A DNA stretch of 64,000 nucleotides from Coix lacryma-jobi var. lacryma-jobi (taxonomy: Eukaryota > Streptophyta > Magnoliopsida > Poales > Poaceae): positions 120,901,631 to 120,965,630 of the forward strand of contig CM019825.1 in NCBI GenBank assembly GCA_009763385.1, in the 5' to 3' direction. How positions within the stretch are numbered: position 1 is the first letter of the stretch; each line of letters begins with the position of its first letter. A program made the translations under genes and the position numbers. Under the pieces are notes generated by a model, which was not told where the DNA came from, searched no databases, and was given only the letters and a program-made list of their open reading frames with translations. Shown one piece after another: positions 1-10,585 of the stretch.

Positions 1-2115
1 CACGTCTGCACGCTTATGGAACCTCTCTGTATTCGATCGGACTCGTCTGAGATTCAGCGTCCGATCGAAATCGTAGCATCCGGTCACTGAGGAACAGTTG
101 CATTGGTGCGTCCGATCGCAACTAACCTAGCATCCGGCCACACCGATGAGGCGCTGTCGGCTGGAAATACTGACCGGACGCATCCTGGCCTGCGTCCGGT
201 CGCTGCTGAGCAGCGTCCGGTCGGTAGCACCGGCCCTCGGTAGTACCGACCAGGGGGTCGGTAGTACTGTGGCCCTGAAGGGTTTTTGCAGGCTCTCTGT
301 GTTGAGCTGTGGTTGGCCTGCCGGTAGTACCGCCATAGGGCCGGTACTACCGACCCTCGGTAGTACCGACCCCTCTGTGCGCAGCGCGCAAACTCTCTGT
401 TCGGGAGACGGTTTGGCCTACTGGTAGTACCGCCATATGACCGGTAGTACCGGGCCACGATAGTACCGACCCTAGGGGTCGGTGGTACCGAGGTTTGGAG
501 GAAGTTTGGGAGCGTTCTGTGTAGATCTAGATCTGGCCTAGAGGTAGTACGGCCATAAGGCCGGTAGTACCGACCCTACTACTGACCCTCTGTGGGCAGC
601 GCGCAAACTCTCTGTTCGGAGGAGTTTTGGCCTAGAGGTAGTACCGCTATATGGCCTGTAGTACCGGGGCCGGTAGTACCGACCCTACTACCGACCATAC
701 TACCGCCTGTGTTAGGAAGGGGATCCTAACGGTCGTTTGGACAGCCGGTAGTACCGGCCCAGGGGGTCGGTACTACCGACCGAAGCGCAGAAAAGGGGAA
801 ACGACTAGTTTGTGGCTCCCCTCTATATATATAGTCGTGGTAACCGGCCTTGGCCTGGTTGGTTAAGTTGGCTAAGCACTCCATCGCCTTGGTGGCTTGT
901 GTGGATGTGCTAGCGACCCCTCTAACACACATATGCTTTAGTGCTTATCCGATTGTGTGAGAGAGCGATCCTAGTGCGTTGCTTTGAGAGATAGCATCGA
1001 GTGGCACTAGGTGTTCGAGTTGCAAGTCGGTGGTGCTTATTACTCTTGGAGGTTGCCACCTCCTAGACGGCTTGGTGCTCGTCTCCGTCGTGATGCCCGC
1101 GTGAAGATTGTGCGTGGCTCCGGAGAAGATTTGTGAGGGGCATTGTGCTCGCCCCGCGGGAGATCGCGAAGAGCAACTCTAGTAGAGAAGAGGCGTGAAG
1201 AGCGCCAAGTGGTCCGGCCGGATCGAAAGCTAGAGCTCTTGGTGAGCACTCCATCATGGAGAGAGTGACTTAGGGTCACCACTAGCAAGAGGATCGGCGG
1301 CAACCTTGGGCTTGCTTCAACGGGGACTAGCTTGGTGGCAACCAAGTGAACCTCGGGATAAAATCTTGTGTCCCCGTCTCTTGTTGCTCTTATTGTTCTT
1401 GTTTCCTTGCATATTACGCTTGTTTGTGTTCTTCGTGTTCTTCCTCCCTCCATCGCTCTATCTTAGGTTGGGAAGACTCGATCTACCTTTTGGCAAGGAA
1501 TGAAAACTTGGGGAAGCTACAATCGTCATCTACATCATCTAGTGAAGTGGGGTAATTGCTAGATCTGAGATTGCATCTCATCCCCTTCGATTTCGTAGCT
1601 ACCTGCAGGTGCTCGGTAGTACCGGCCGTAAAGCCCGGTAGTACCGGTGTCGGTAGTACCGGCCTAGCAGCCCGGTAGTAACGACTGCCTGTTGTTTACA
1701 CTAGCTTGTATTGCAATATTTATTCTTGTGCTAGTGTTTAGTTGCTTAGTTTGTGTAGCTAAGTTGAGCTCTCTAATTTGGCTTGTGTAGCCTTGTTATT
1801 GAGCATTGCTAGTGAGCTTAGGCTTTGTGCTTTGCTTGCTAGATTGCATAGGAGCTCCCCCGTGCTTGAAGTACTAGTTGCATAGGCTTGTGTGACCTTG
1901 CTTCTAGAATTGGTTAGGTGGGATCTAGCTAGCCCGACACCTTATTTGCATTGATTAGGATCTTTTGTAAGGTGTCATAGAGTATAGGTAGAGGGGTGTA
2001 GTCTTGGCTAGACCGATAGTTTTAATTCCGCATTTGTTTCGGTTAGCCGCTCCGATTAAGTTTAATTTTAAAAAGGACTATTCACCCCCCTCTAGTCCGC
2101 CATCTCGACCTTTCA
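1..2115 (+). mobile_element. Copia (SIRE-like) LTR 'Z', 3' part
   Basis: This is the downstream part of a long forward-oriented LTR whose beginning lies left of the window. Its end reads ...ACTATTCACCCCCCTCTAG...TTTCA. This is the complement of the start seen in the reverse-oriented copia LTRs of this window (CCAGAGGGGGGGTGAATGGG). No primer-binding site follows position 2115, so it is a 3' or solo LTR. It carries palindromic word arrays at 60-210 (GTCCGGTC/GACCGGAC type), 225-780 and 1612-1685 (GGTAGTACC type). No credible protein is encoded: the open frames across the arrays are by-products of repeats. Confidence 0.75.
225..780. repeat. Array of GGTAGTACCG palindromes in LTR Z
   Basis: About 19 copies of the odd palindrome GGTAGTACC (and its variant GGTACTACC) are spread over 550 bp, usually followed by G. 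Four further copies lie at 1612-1685. The copies are spaced irregularly (about 12-80 bp) and are separated by non-repetitive sequence, so this is a dispersed cluster of short words and not a satellite. The same LTR position holds different palindromes in the other copia LTRs of the window. Confidence 0.85.
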
Positions 2116-2404
2116 CCTAGCGAGCACGACAGCTTGGTCGTGTGCTGCAGGGCCTTCAAGCTGGGCTGTCCTTGATGAAGGGCCCAAATAGGTCCATGGG
2201 GGTATACGGAGGTAATATCCCCACAGTCTTCCTGGGAGGCGTTCGGGGGTCTTTTCCGCAAGGATCAAACCAAAATCGTCCTAAACGGTCTTTAGATCGG
2301 TTTCGTCATTTTGCTTGCACTCTTGCTGTGTTGTGGTTGATTTGCAACCCCTTGGTCGTGCTAGCCCTATTCGTGTGTGATTTGGATCTCCTCTGACGTC
2401 AACA
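2116..2404 (+). repeat. G1 5' LTR, terminal segment
   Basis: This is the segment between the end of copia LTR Z and the primer-binding site. It ends ...GACGTCAACA at 2404, a TG...CA-type LTR terminus. The upstream part is missing because copia Z lies there. It encodes nothing convincing. Confidence 0.5.
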
Positions 2405-2411
2405 CACTTTT

Positions 2412-2429
2412 TGGCGACTCCGCTGGGGA
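2412..2429 (+). other. G1 primer-binding site (tRNA-Arg type)
   Basis: TGGCGACTCCGCTGGGGA lies eight bases downstream of the LTR end. It is complementary to the 3' end of a plant tRNA-Arg as I know it (ending ...CCCAGCGGAGTCG plus CCA). tRNA-Arg priming is known for some Tat/Ogre-type gypsy elements. Confidence 0.65.
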
Positions 2430-2464
2430 AGAAGAAGCAAAATCAGATTTCATCTACTAGCAAG

Positions 2465-4990
2465 ATGGGCGGCAAAGATGCTTCCACAGACAAGGACAAC
2501 ATCATCCACCCTTTGACTATTGAGGAGCTTTCCGATGAGTTGAAGCATCAAGCGCATGCCAAGCTTGACGCCATTCTAAGGCTTTCCTAGAAAGTTGCTC
2601 TAAAGATCGGCGCGGTAAGGTCACTCAAGACAAGGAGCTAGATTTCAGCGAGATAGTTCCTACTTATTCATCTAAGTCCGCTGAAGAGACCTCTGAAAAG
2701 GTAAATACTAAGGTACAAGATGACTCTTACCCTACTCATGCTAATTACGCTACAATGTTAGAGGGTGCTACAAAAACTCTTACCAATACTATTCAGCATT
2801 CCTTTAAATTGCTTAGCACTCGTATGGATAAATTAGAGGGTTAGACAACCGATTCTCATCAATCGATTGAACAGCCTCAGTTTGGTATGCATTTAAATTT
2901 CTTTGAAAATCAAACCTCTTATGCAAAGGCTAGCCAACTACAATCGGGTCCTTCAACAAATGAAACCGATAGAACCAGTTATGGTGCAGCTTGCACATCT
3001 ACACATACCGTCAATGCTACCCAAAATTCGGGTCGTGCCACATGAACCGATCAAGAAGCAGCAACAAATAGAGCTTCGGCGGGGAAAAATACTGTTTGTT
3101 GCCTAACCCATCGAAGTCCCCAAGTCAAATTCTAGTGTTTAATGGTACTTCCAATTCTACCACAACCGATCTTAGTCAAGCTCTAAATCGGTTCAAAGTG
3201 GAAATAACCAGATCTCTTGAGAGTAGTTTAGGAGTTCAAATTAAACCTAGTAGAACTACTTATCATAAGTCATACCTTTCGCACTTTGACTTTTTAATGG
3301 CACTCGATGGTTGGAGGGTACCAGAATTTCATAAATTTAGTGGTGATGATAGTAGGTCAACCATGGAGCATGTTAGTATGTTCCTTGCACAAATGGGTGA
3401 AGCTAGTACCCTAGATTTCATGAATGTTCGTCATTTTCCTTTATCTTTTACTGGTATAGCTTTTGCTTGGTTTACTTCATTGCCATCATGTTTTATTGGT
3501 TCTTGGGCTGAATTAGAAGAGAAATTTCATAATCACTTTTATGATGGAGTCCAAGAAACTAGATCATCCCATCTTGCATCGGTTCGTCAAGGGAATACAA
3601 AACTAGTCCTTGATTTCTTTAAACGTTTTAGGGAAATTAAGAGCCGATGTTTCCATTTAATGATTTATGATATAGATTTAACTGATTTATGTTTTGCTGG
3701 CTTACGTCATGAAATTAGAGATGGACTTGAGCATTATGAGTTCTTTAATGTGAATCAACTTTTACAAAAGACTGTATCAATCGAATCGCGCCTTAAAAAA
3801 CCTCATGATCCTCATAGATCGCATCGACCAAACATACATGTTATTGAGACATATTTTGACAGTTCGGATGATGAATCTAAAGATTGTTATGCTGCTGAAT
3901 TCTTATGGCCAGCACAAAATAAATTGGTTACTTGTCCCTCTCTCAAGCCGATTCAAAAGAATCAGGGGGAAGAGGTGAAATTTACTTTTGATTTCTCTAA
4001 GTGTGACCGAATCTTTGATGAATTACTTAAATTTGGTTATCTTAGAATCAATTATACATTGCCATCACCTGACGAATTAAAGAGAAGGGCCTATTGCAAA
4101 TATCATAACTCTTTTTCTTGTGCCACTAATGATTGCAATGTTTTTCGTCGACAGGTCTAATCGGCCCTTAACGAGGGACGATTGAGTCTTACTGAGATGC
4201 AAGTTGATACTACTCCCTTCCCAATGCATATGGTGGAAGCTCGTCCAGAGCAAGCCGATACAACTAAAGGCAAGAATGTCATTATTGGTGAACCACAGGT
4301 TGCACCGAATTTTGCGAATGATTCGAGGCACAAAGTGGTGCTCGAGAAAGGTGATGATGGCAAGAACAAGCTCAAGATTACTGCTGCATCAACAAAGCAC
4401 CTAAACAAGCAGAGGTGGTATGAGACCAGCGCGGCGCAGCAGAGGCCGACTCAGTTGGCTCTCCCAGTTGACCAAGCTGACTCCACCCTGGAGAAACCGG
4501 CTCAGTCGTCTCAGGGAGCCGACCAAGCCAGTTCGCCCCCCTCCATTACGCTCCAATCGACCAAGTCGACTACCCCAGTCGGCTTAGCTGGCTCTCCTGG
4601 TTCCAGCAGCTCCACCCCTTCCGGAGTTCATGTTTTGCACACGTTCGTCCCACAGAGGCCTAAGATTGGCACTTGGAAGACTAATATGGAGAAGAACAAG
4701 AGAAAATTGTCAAGGAGCAATGCACTTTTGATAGGCTTATGACCAAATACAAGGAGCAAAAGGCCGATTCCAAGAATCAACCATTAAAAAAAAGAGAGCC
4801 TACTCCTCCAAAGCGAGAAGATGGAAAGTTTAAGCAGTTGGTGGTGGCTCAAGTAGCATCTCCACCGCCGAAGGTTGCTCCTCGTGTGTCTCGTTGGGGT
4901 CCCCCTATTTCACCGCCTCCACAATGGGGTCCCCAAGGAGTTTGGGTGCCATATCCTATGCCTACACCTGTGTGTCATCAACAAGGTTAG
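2465..4990 (+). pseudogene. G1 gag polyprotein, decayed
   Basis: This is the structural (capsid-like) protein of the element. Translation can start at ATG 2465 (MGGKDASTDKDN) but meets a TAG near 2590, and the frame is disrupted again before 3096. The best-preserved stretch, 3096-4160, shows the retrotransposon gag fold: FTGIAFAWFTSLPSCFIGSW, then ELEEKFHNHF and LDFFKRFREIKSRC. It is followed by a stop at 4158, a proline/serine-rich linker to 4742, and a shift to another frame (4739-4990). No CCHC zinc knuckle is visible. The piece is recognised by its pattern; exact family assignment is uncertain. Confidence 0.75.
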
Positions 4991-5218
4991 GGAATGTCTA
5001 CTGGTCAATACCTAAGAACATCTGTATTCAGCCAATTGAGTGATCAATCGAGCTCAAGTGGCGCAAGTCAGAGTCGGGTGATTACTTCAAGGACTTTGAG
5101 TCCTCAAGAAACGGGAAAGGCATGGATGCAACAAGTTTATGTGCCCAAGAAGGTGTAAAATGTTCCCATTGCTTCTCTGCTAAAGCTTAATCCTCTCCTC
5201 ACCATCACAATTGGCTCT

Positions 5219-6199
5219 ATGGAGGCTCCCATCACTAGTAAAGTTGGGACGATTGTAATTGAGGGTACAACTCCAGCGAAGATTCAAGAAGAAGCTCCAA
5301 GTGTTGCAACTGGTGTTAAGGAAGGAAAACTTATCGAGCGGGATCCAAAGTACACTCAGCCTAGGTGGTGTCCTCCTGGATTGAATAAAACCCAACGGAG
5401 GAAATTGCAAAGGGCTTGACATAACAAACAGAAGCGGGAGAAGCTTGAAAAGATGAGGGAAGACATATTTAATTCAACACATCCAATGTTCCCTCAAGGC
5501 TAGCGAAAGGGCAAAAAATTGGTTTCTATCAGCCAGGAACCGAATGAGTCAGATCTCGAGCCGACTAAGTCAGATCCTGAGCCGACTAAGTCGGCTCCCC
5601 CTGTGCCTGTGCCAAAACAAACTGAGTCGGTTCCTGATCTGACTGAGTCGGTTTCTGTACCGACTGAGTCGGCTCCTCCAGGTTCAGTGGCCTCCGGTGC
5701 GTCTCCATACGATTCTGTCTTCACTGTTGGTGTCGGTGTTGATGTATGTGATGAGTATGTCCCTGAGGGAGAAGATGAGGAGATGGTGGACTACGAACCC
5801 TCCCGGAATATGGTGGAGGTTACTGTAGTGTATTTGTCCACCAATTACTATGTGGTGGGAGATGATTCGACGGTGACAGAATTTAATTTTGCCACACATA
5901 GTGTTGTATTTCAGAAACCAGAGGACTCCGTCAATCATCTCAAGCCGTTACATGTGAAGGGCCATATCAATGGCACACTAGTTCACAATATGTTGGTCGA
6001 TAGTGGGGCGATTGTGAACTTGATGCTGTACTCGCTTTACCGGAAGCTTGGTGGCACTGATGAAGAGTTAGTCAAGACCAACATGACGATCACTAGAGTT
6101 GGTGGAGGAGATCCTATCCCGGTCAGAGGAGTTGCGTCCGTGGAGCTTACTATTGGGAGCAAGACTTTGGCCACCGCCTTCTTCGTCGCTGATGGATAA
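5219..6199 (+). pseudogene. G1 retropepsin-like protease region
   Basis: The main open stretch is 5519-6199; a short open piece at 5219-5419 lies in the same frame. The C-terminal third is a retropepsin: HVKGHINGTLVHNMLVDSGA with the catalytic DSGA, then VNLMLYSLYRKLG and VELTIGSKTLATAFFVADG. This aspartic protease would cleave the Gag polyprotein. The N-terminal part is a low-complexity linker rich in repeated ESV/TKS/TES units, encoded by palindromic words such as CCGACTAAGTCGG. The frame ends at 6199, where RT would normally follow, but no RT motif appears downstream. Confidence 0.75.
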
Positions 6200-7030
6200 T
6201 GCTTCTAGAGGGTTCCAGAGTCTTCCAAGTCATATTCATCGAGGACTCTCGCTCTGAGAGTCCAAATATGGCAAATGATATGTCTGTTTCGATCGTCTCT
6301 TGACGAGCTCTACACGATGGTGTGCTCTGATTCTTCACTTTAGATATTTTCTTATTCTTATGATGAAATATTGAATATCCTGCAAAACATGTGAGAACAA
6401 CACAACTTGTGTGGAAATCGTTAGAATCAAACCCTACAACTATACCCTTTGAGTCACTTTAGGTCATTTATGGGGTTAGTTGACAGTTTAAATAGGATTT
6501 AACTATCATCAATAGTCAGTTTCTGAAAGAAGTTTTCTTATCCCAGTTTCTTGGGTTCATGGTAGATTGCTTAAAGGGGATCTTATTCGTTTCAGCAGAA
6601 ATAACTTCAGATGGGCCCGGATTACGCATAGGACCAAGGAAAAAGCTATTAGGGTGATCTTTCAAGGGTATCATGATTTGATTTTGAAATTCCTAAGAAA
6701 AAATGGGAAGAAAAAGTATGAATAATGGCTGAAGATAGAAAAGATGAGGAAAAGGAATTTCACCTCAGGTATATGCTCAATTGACGCCATTTCTTCCGGG
6801 ATTCAAGCACAAAAGACTGAGGATGAAGGATTGTCGTCGCCCAAAAATGCCCCAGTCGATTGATGATTTGTGGAGTTTGACTTCGGTGGTGGCGGCGTTG
6901 GCAAGGGGAGTTAGGGCTGAAAAATGAGTGAAGAAAGATGAATGGCTCGACTGATCGACAGAGGGAATGAGGGCCTATATTTTTGGAACAAAACTTGTTT
7001 TATCCCAAAATTGGGGGGGGGGGTATGTAT
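6200..7030 (+). other. G1 non-coding 3' region with polypurine tract
   Basis: There is no recognisable coding sequence. An uninterrupted G-run at 7013-7023 directly precedes the 3' LTR start at 7031 and is the likely plus-strand primer (polypurine tract). No pol remnants were found in either strand. Confidence 0.5.
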
Positions 7031-7446
7031 TGACACCATATTTTAGCAGGCCAAGTTTGTACTTATGGGTCCAGGGGGTAGACCAGGAAGCCAGTTTCTA
7101 GTCTGTTGAGTCTGAAAAAGAATCGACCGAAGAAGGTTGCATGAGCAAAGTTTGTTCATGTCAAGGTCGGAAAAGAGTTGATAACATGTCGGACTCCATT
7201 AAGAAAGGAAAGGTTGGAGTCTAAGTTATCCTTATAAAAGTCATGTCTAATGAGGATTCATATCGAGTCTCGGGTTGTAAATAATAAAGCCCAGCTATTG
7301 TAATAGGGATCAATCAATCAATCAAACAACACAATTACATCTTTTTTGGCTCTGGCCAAACCCTAGGAGTAGGAGTAGAGTAGATTCCGGCGAGATCTTT
7401 AGACAAGCAGGGCTGCATCGGTTAGGTCTGACCTCTGGTTTGCTTG
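7031..7446 (+). repeat. G1 3' LTR, truncated by copia X
   Basis: It starts TGACACCATATTTTAGC right after the G-run. It contains an AATAAA polyadenylation-like signal near 7282 and is cut off at about 7446, where a copia LTR (TGTAAGGACC...) begins. The missing part should lie beyond the window if copia X is a clean insertion. Confidence 0.55.
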
Positions 7447-9482
7447 TGTAAGGACCTGTGTGGCCTAGAGGGGGGGTGAATAGGCCTGTCAAAAATCACA
7501 GCTCAAAACTTAGTTAGTGGAGCCCGACACTACCGCCCTGAGCCCGGCACTGCCGGCCTTAGCCCGGTACTGCCGTGCTAGAAACCCGCCCCCGGTTTTG
7601 TGGCCCAAACCGGGAAACCAGCCTTCACAGCCAACCCCCGGTTTTGAGGCCCAAACCGGGAAACCAGCCTCCAAGTCCATCCCCTGGTTTTGAGGCCGAA
7701 ACCAGGAAACCCGCCAGCGCCCAGGTTTTGAGGCCCAAACCTGGAAACCATCCTCAGCCCGAGTTTGTTGGCCCAAACTCGGAAACCCGTAGCACTCCCA
7801 GGTTTTGTGGCCCAAACCTGGAAACCGTCCACCCGATGGTTTTTCTCTGGCTCTACCACCAAACCGAAGCTGTAGAGGGGATGCACTGCCCGTGCACCCC
7901 GTCCACCGACACGTGTCCCCAGGTCCTCGACCCGAGGAACACTGTGCCCACAAGTCTCTGCTCGTCGTTGTCCCAGGCTGCCAGCCACCACAGCTGATCC
8001 ACAGGCCACCGGTCCCTCAGTCCAAGCCTCACGTCCGCCCTTCACCGCTCCCGGTCCGTCGGCACGGCACGTCTCTACTTGACCTTCACCTTGCCCTCGA
8101 TCACTGTCTCTGTGCTCGACACCTGCACAACACAAGCCAAAGAACCTGCGATCAAACCCGTTGACAATCACTCATCACTCGAGACTCGGCATACACCCAT
8201 GTATCCGCACCTGCAATTCAAAATCCAGCCACAGGAAGCCAAATCTATATGAATACAAATGTTACTCTAGGTTTCCTGAACCTGCAGAACCAACTAAACC
8301 AAGCCAAATGTGTTGTATGAAGTAGATCAGAACCAAACCCTAGAATCTATCACAAGCTCACAAGTATGATGAATAACCACAAGCAAGCGCAAGAGACAAG
8401 TGATTTATCCCGTGGTTCAGCTCGCCAGCAAGGCTTGCCTACCTCCACGTTGTTGAGGATGACCACTTAGGTCATGAGCTTTGCAACTCTTCCTCTATCT
8501 CAAGTCAAGGAATCAAATCCTTGAAGTGAGGGGTAATAATACTAGCTACACAATTGATTACAAACCTCCCAAGGCCGCCACACAAGTTGGCTAGCTCAAG
8601 GGCGACGCCTAGCCGGCTAGGGTTCCAAGAACCCAAGAGTAATAGAAGCAAATCCACCGGCTATGGCTCAAATCAAGTGCTCTAGGCAGTAGATCTCAGC
8701 TAGGGCTTCTCTTTGGTGAAGGTTTGAGCCTCTTACTCACTTGGAATCAATGGGAATCAAAGATTAGGTGAGAGAGAGCTTGAGAGCCTTCAATGCGGAG
8801 AGCAAGCCTTGTCTGGAGGTAGGAGAAGAGTTATGGTCGTGGCTTACCGTTGGGGTGGCAGGAGGATGGAGTAAATACCCCTGCATGCCAATGGTTGAAA
8901 CAAGTCGCGGCAGTGCCGGCCTTAGCCCGGTAGTGCTGCGGCCCGGCACTGCCGCGCCCTGGGGTGGCACTGCCGTACCTACCAGAACACAGATAGAAAT
9001 CAGAATTTGTGCAGCTGTCTTTGGTTAGAAAGCAAGGATGGCTAGGTTGGATTTGAGCACATATCATTCAGCCATAGTGGAACATTTGCATTCCCCCTTG
9101 ATAGTATGGCAATCCTAGAACTCAAATTCATATAAAAGAGCTTGTCATAGCACTTTGAGTCCAGAACCGATGAAATGTAGTATGAGGGGTCCACCAACAC
9201 ACGAGCACCATCCTTTGTCATTATAAACCTGCTTGTCATCTTGATAAATCTCATTAGTTCTCTAATCGTGTGGTCATTATCACCAAAACCCATAATAAGG
9301 GCTTGATTGCACTTACAATCTCCACATCCAAATCTAAGAAGTAGCAACATAGAGTAATATTACAATATAGAGTTTTGATCGAATCAAACTCTCACAACTC
9401 ACAACTACTAAAGTGATTGGACATGAAAAGGAAAGTGTTGTACCCCCTTCTCTTCACCTAATTCTCCCCCTTTGGCAACAAG
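7447..9482 (-). mobile_element. Copia X: 3' LTR and adjoining interior
   Basis: This is a minus-strand SIRE-like copia. In plus coordinates the LTR runs from TGTAAGGACC...GAGGGGGGGTGAATAGG (7447) to about 9084 (...AGTGGAACA). It is followed by a polypurine tract read on the minus strand (TTCCCCCTTG at about 9091). A second such tract (TCTCCCCCTTTGGC) lies at about 9463. CGGCACTGCCG-type palindromes occur at 7525-7575 and again at 8905-8985. The stretch 7577-8209 between them resembles the downstream half of solo LTR S, so X may be a mosaic LTR. No coding sequence is visible in the interior before copia B starts. Confidence 0.55.
7587..7845. repeat. Covarying hairpin array (X)
   Basis: Six units share a near-constant core (GTTTTGAGGCCCAAAC or close to it), each flanked by different but complementary arms: CCCGG/CCGGG (twice), CCTGG/CCAGG, CCAGG/CCTGG, CCGAG/CTCGG and CCAGG/CCTGG. 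Units are about 40 bp apart. Arms change but pairing is retained. A looser seventh unit follows at about 7832. Confidence 0.85.
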
Positions 9483-9667
9483 TGAAGGACCGAAAATGCT
9501 AAAGCAAGGCGACCAGAGGGGGGGGGGGGGTGAATGGGAGCCTAAAAATTTCTTCCAAAATTCCGGCCTCTGTCCCAACAAAATCAACCCCAAGAGCGAA
9601 GCTGACACACGTGATGTCCACGACCCAAGAGGATGGGTGGATGTTCCCTAGGAACACAGCGGGACAC

Positions 9668-9704
9668 TGTTGATGGTCCTTAAACACCTGTTTTACCATC
9701 AACA
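9668..9704 (+). repeat. Terminal hairpin of Athila-like LTR (AL1)
   Basis: The first 37 nt of the LTR have 10-nt perfectly complementary arms (TGTTGATGGT and ACCATCAACA) around a 17-nt loop. The same arrangement occurs at the corresponding end of AL2 (24720-24756 and 30504-30540), AL3 (49052-49088) and, with a 3-nt loop, AL4 (12199-12221). Confidence 0.85.
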
Positions 9705-10253
9705 TTTTACCCTAAAGTTCACCAAAAAGGCATGAAATGTAGTCAAATAGGTTTCAAACTAACCAAATTCCACATGTCCATAGATTTTTATTTGAATGCA
9801 GGATTTGGACCAAATTTGGAGAATGGACCCACCAGGAGACGAGCCCACTCACCAAGACCCATTTGGGCCCGAGTGGGGTGGCGCCCGCCAACCAGAGGTG
9901 GCGCCTGCCACCCAAATGTGGCGCCCGCCACATGGAGAGGCCCAACTCTCCCCCTTTGCCACGTCACTGATCCGTGTGACCATCCCAAGGCCAAATCTTG
10001 GCCCTTGGTCACTAGGTCAGTGGCATCGGACAGCTCAGGAGTGAGTGGCATGGATCAAGGCCGAACGGCGGTTACTTGGACATGCAACCGACCTACCAAC
10101 CGCCTCTCTGGAGCTCCTGGATGCCGTTGAAGCCAAGGCGGTGCATCCAACGGTGAGGGAGGTGGCGGCCGCCACCTAGGGCTGGCGCCCGCCACTAGGG
10201 TTAGCCCTAGGTCGGTTGGCTGCCCCCTATAAGTACCCCCCTCACTCCTCAAG

Positions 10254-10262
10254 ACTATAAAT
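10254..10262 (+). promoter_or_regulatory. AL1 LTR TATA box
   Basis: CTATAAATA in a C-rich context lies in the U3 part of the forward LTR. The equivalent element is seen on the minus strand of AL2 (24160-24168 and 29924-29932) and AL3 (40118-40127 and 48514-48523). A weaker CTATAAGTA lies at about 10228. Confidence 0.6.
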
Positions 10263-10585
10263 ACCCCCCCTGGTGGCACCACTTCATTCGTACCATCCAG
10301 TACCATCCCATACCACACCAAGAAGCAACACAAGCAAGTGAGAGTTAGGTTAGAAGCTCAGAGAGCTTAGGCAAGTAGGTAACTAGTAGAGCAAGGCATC
10401 TTTGCCCTCGCGGAAGCGCTGCTCAAGGCTTAGCTCAAGAGTAGAGGCATGCGAGTGATCGGTCCTGGAGCTGGGAAGAGTCTTCCTTCATCTCCAGTTC
10501 AGGTTTTGCTCTTGTTACTCAAGCACTTTACTATATTCTATTTCATCATTTCAAGTATTACTTTATTCTACTTATCGGTACTGAG

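Larger units (their letters stand above)
2116..7446 (+). mobile_element. Gypsy-type gag-protease element G1
   Basis: G1 is a forward Ty3-gypsy-like element. It has a 5' LTR remnant (2116-2404), a tRNA-Arg-type primer-binding site, a decayed gag, a retropepsin, a polypurine G-run and a 3' LTR starting TGACACC at 7031. It carries no RT, RNase H or integrase, and only about 0.8 kb of non-coding sequence separates the protease from the 3' LTR. It is therefore non-autonomous or internally deleted. Copia LTRs interrupt both of its LTRs (Z on the left, X on the right), so it is the oldest layer of this side of the nest. Lineage within gypsy cannot be fixed without RT. Confidence 0.65.

Noticed and set aside
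7575..8171. Frames of 120-200 residues across the hairpin array in X
   Set aside because: Three or more frames on both strands are open over the same repeats; no domain and no conservation between LTR copies.
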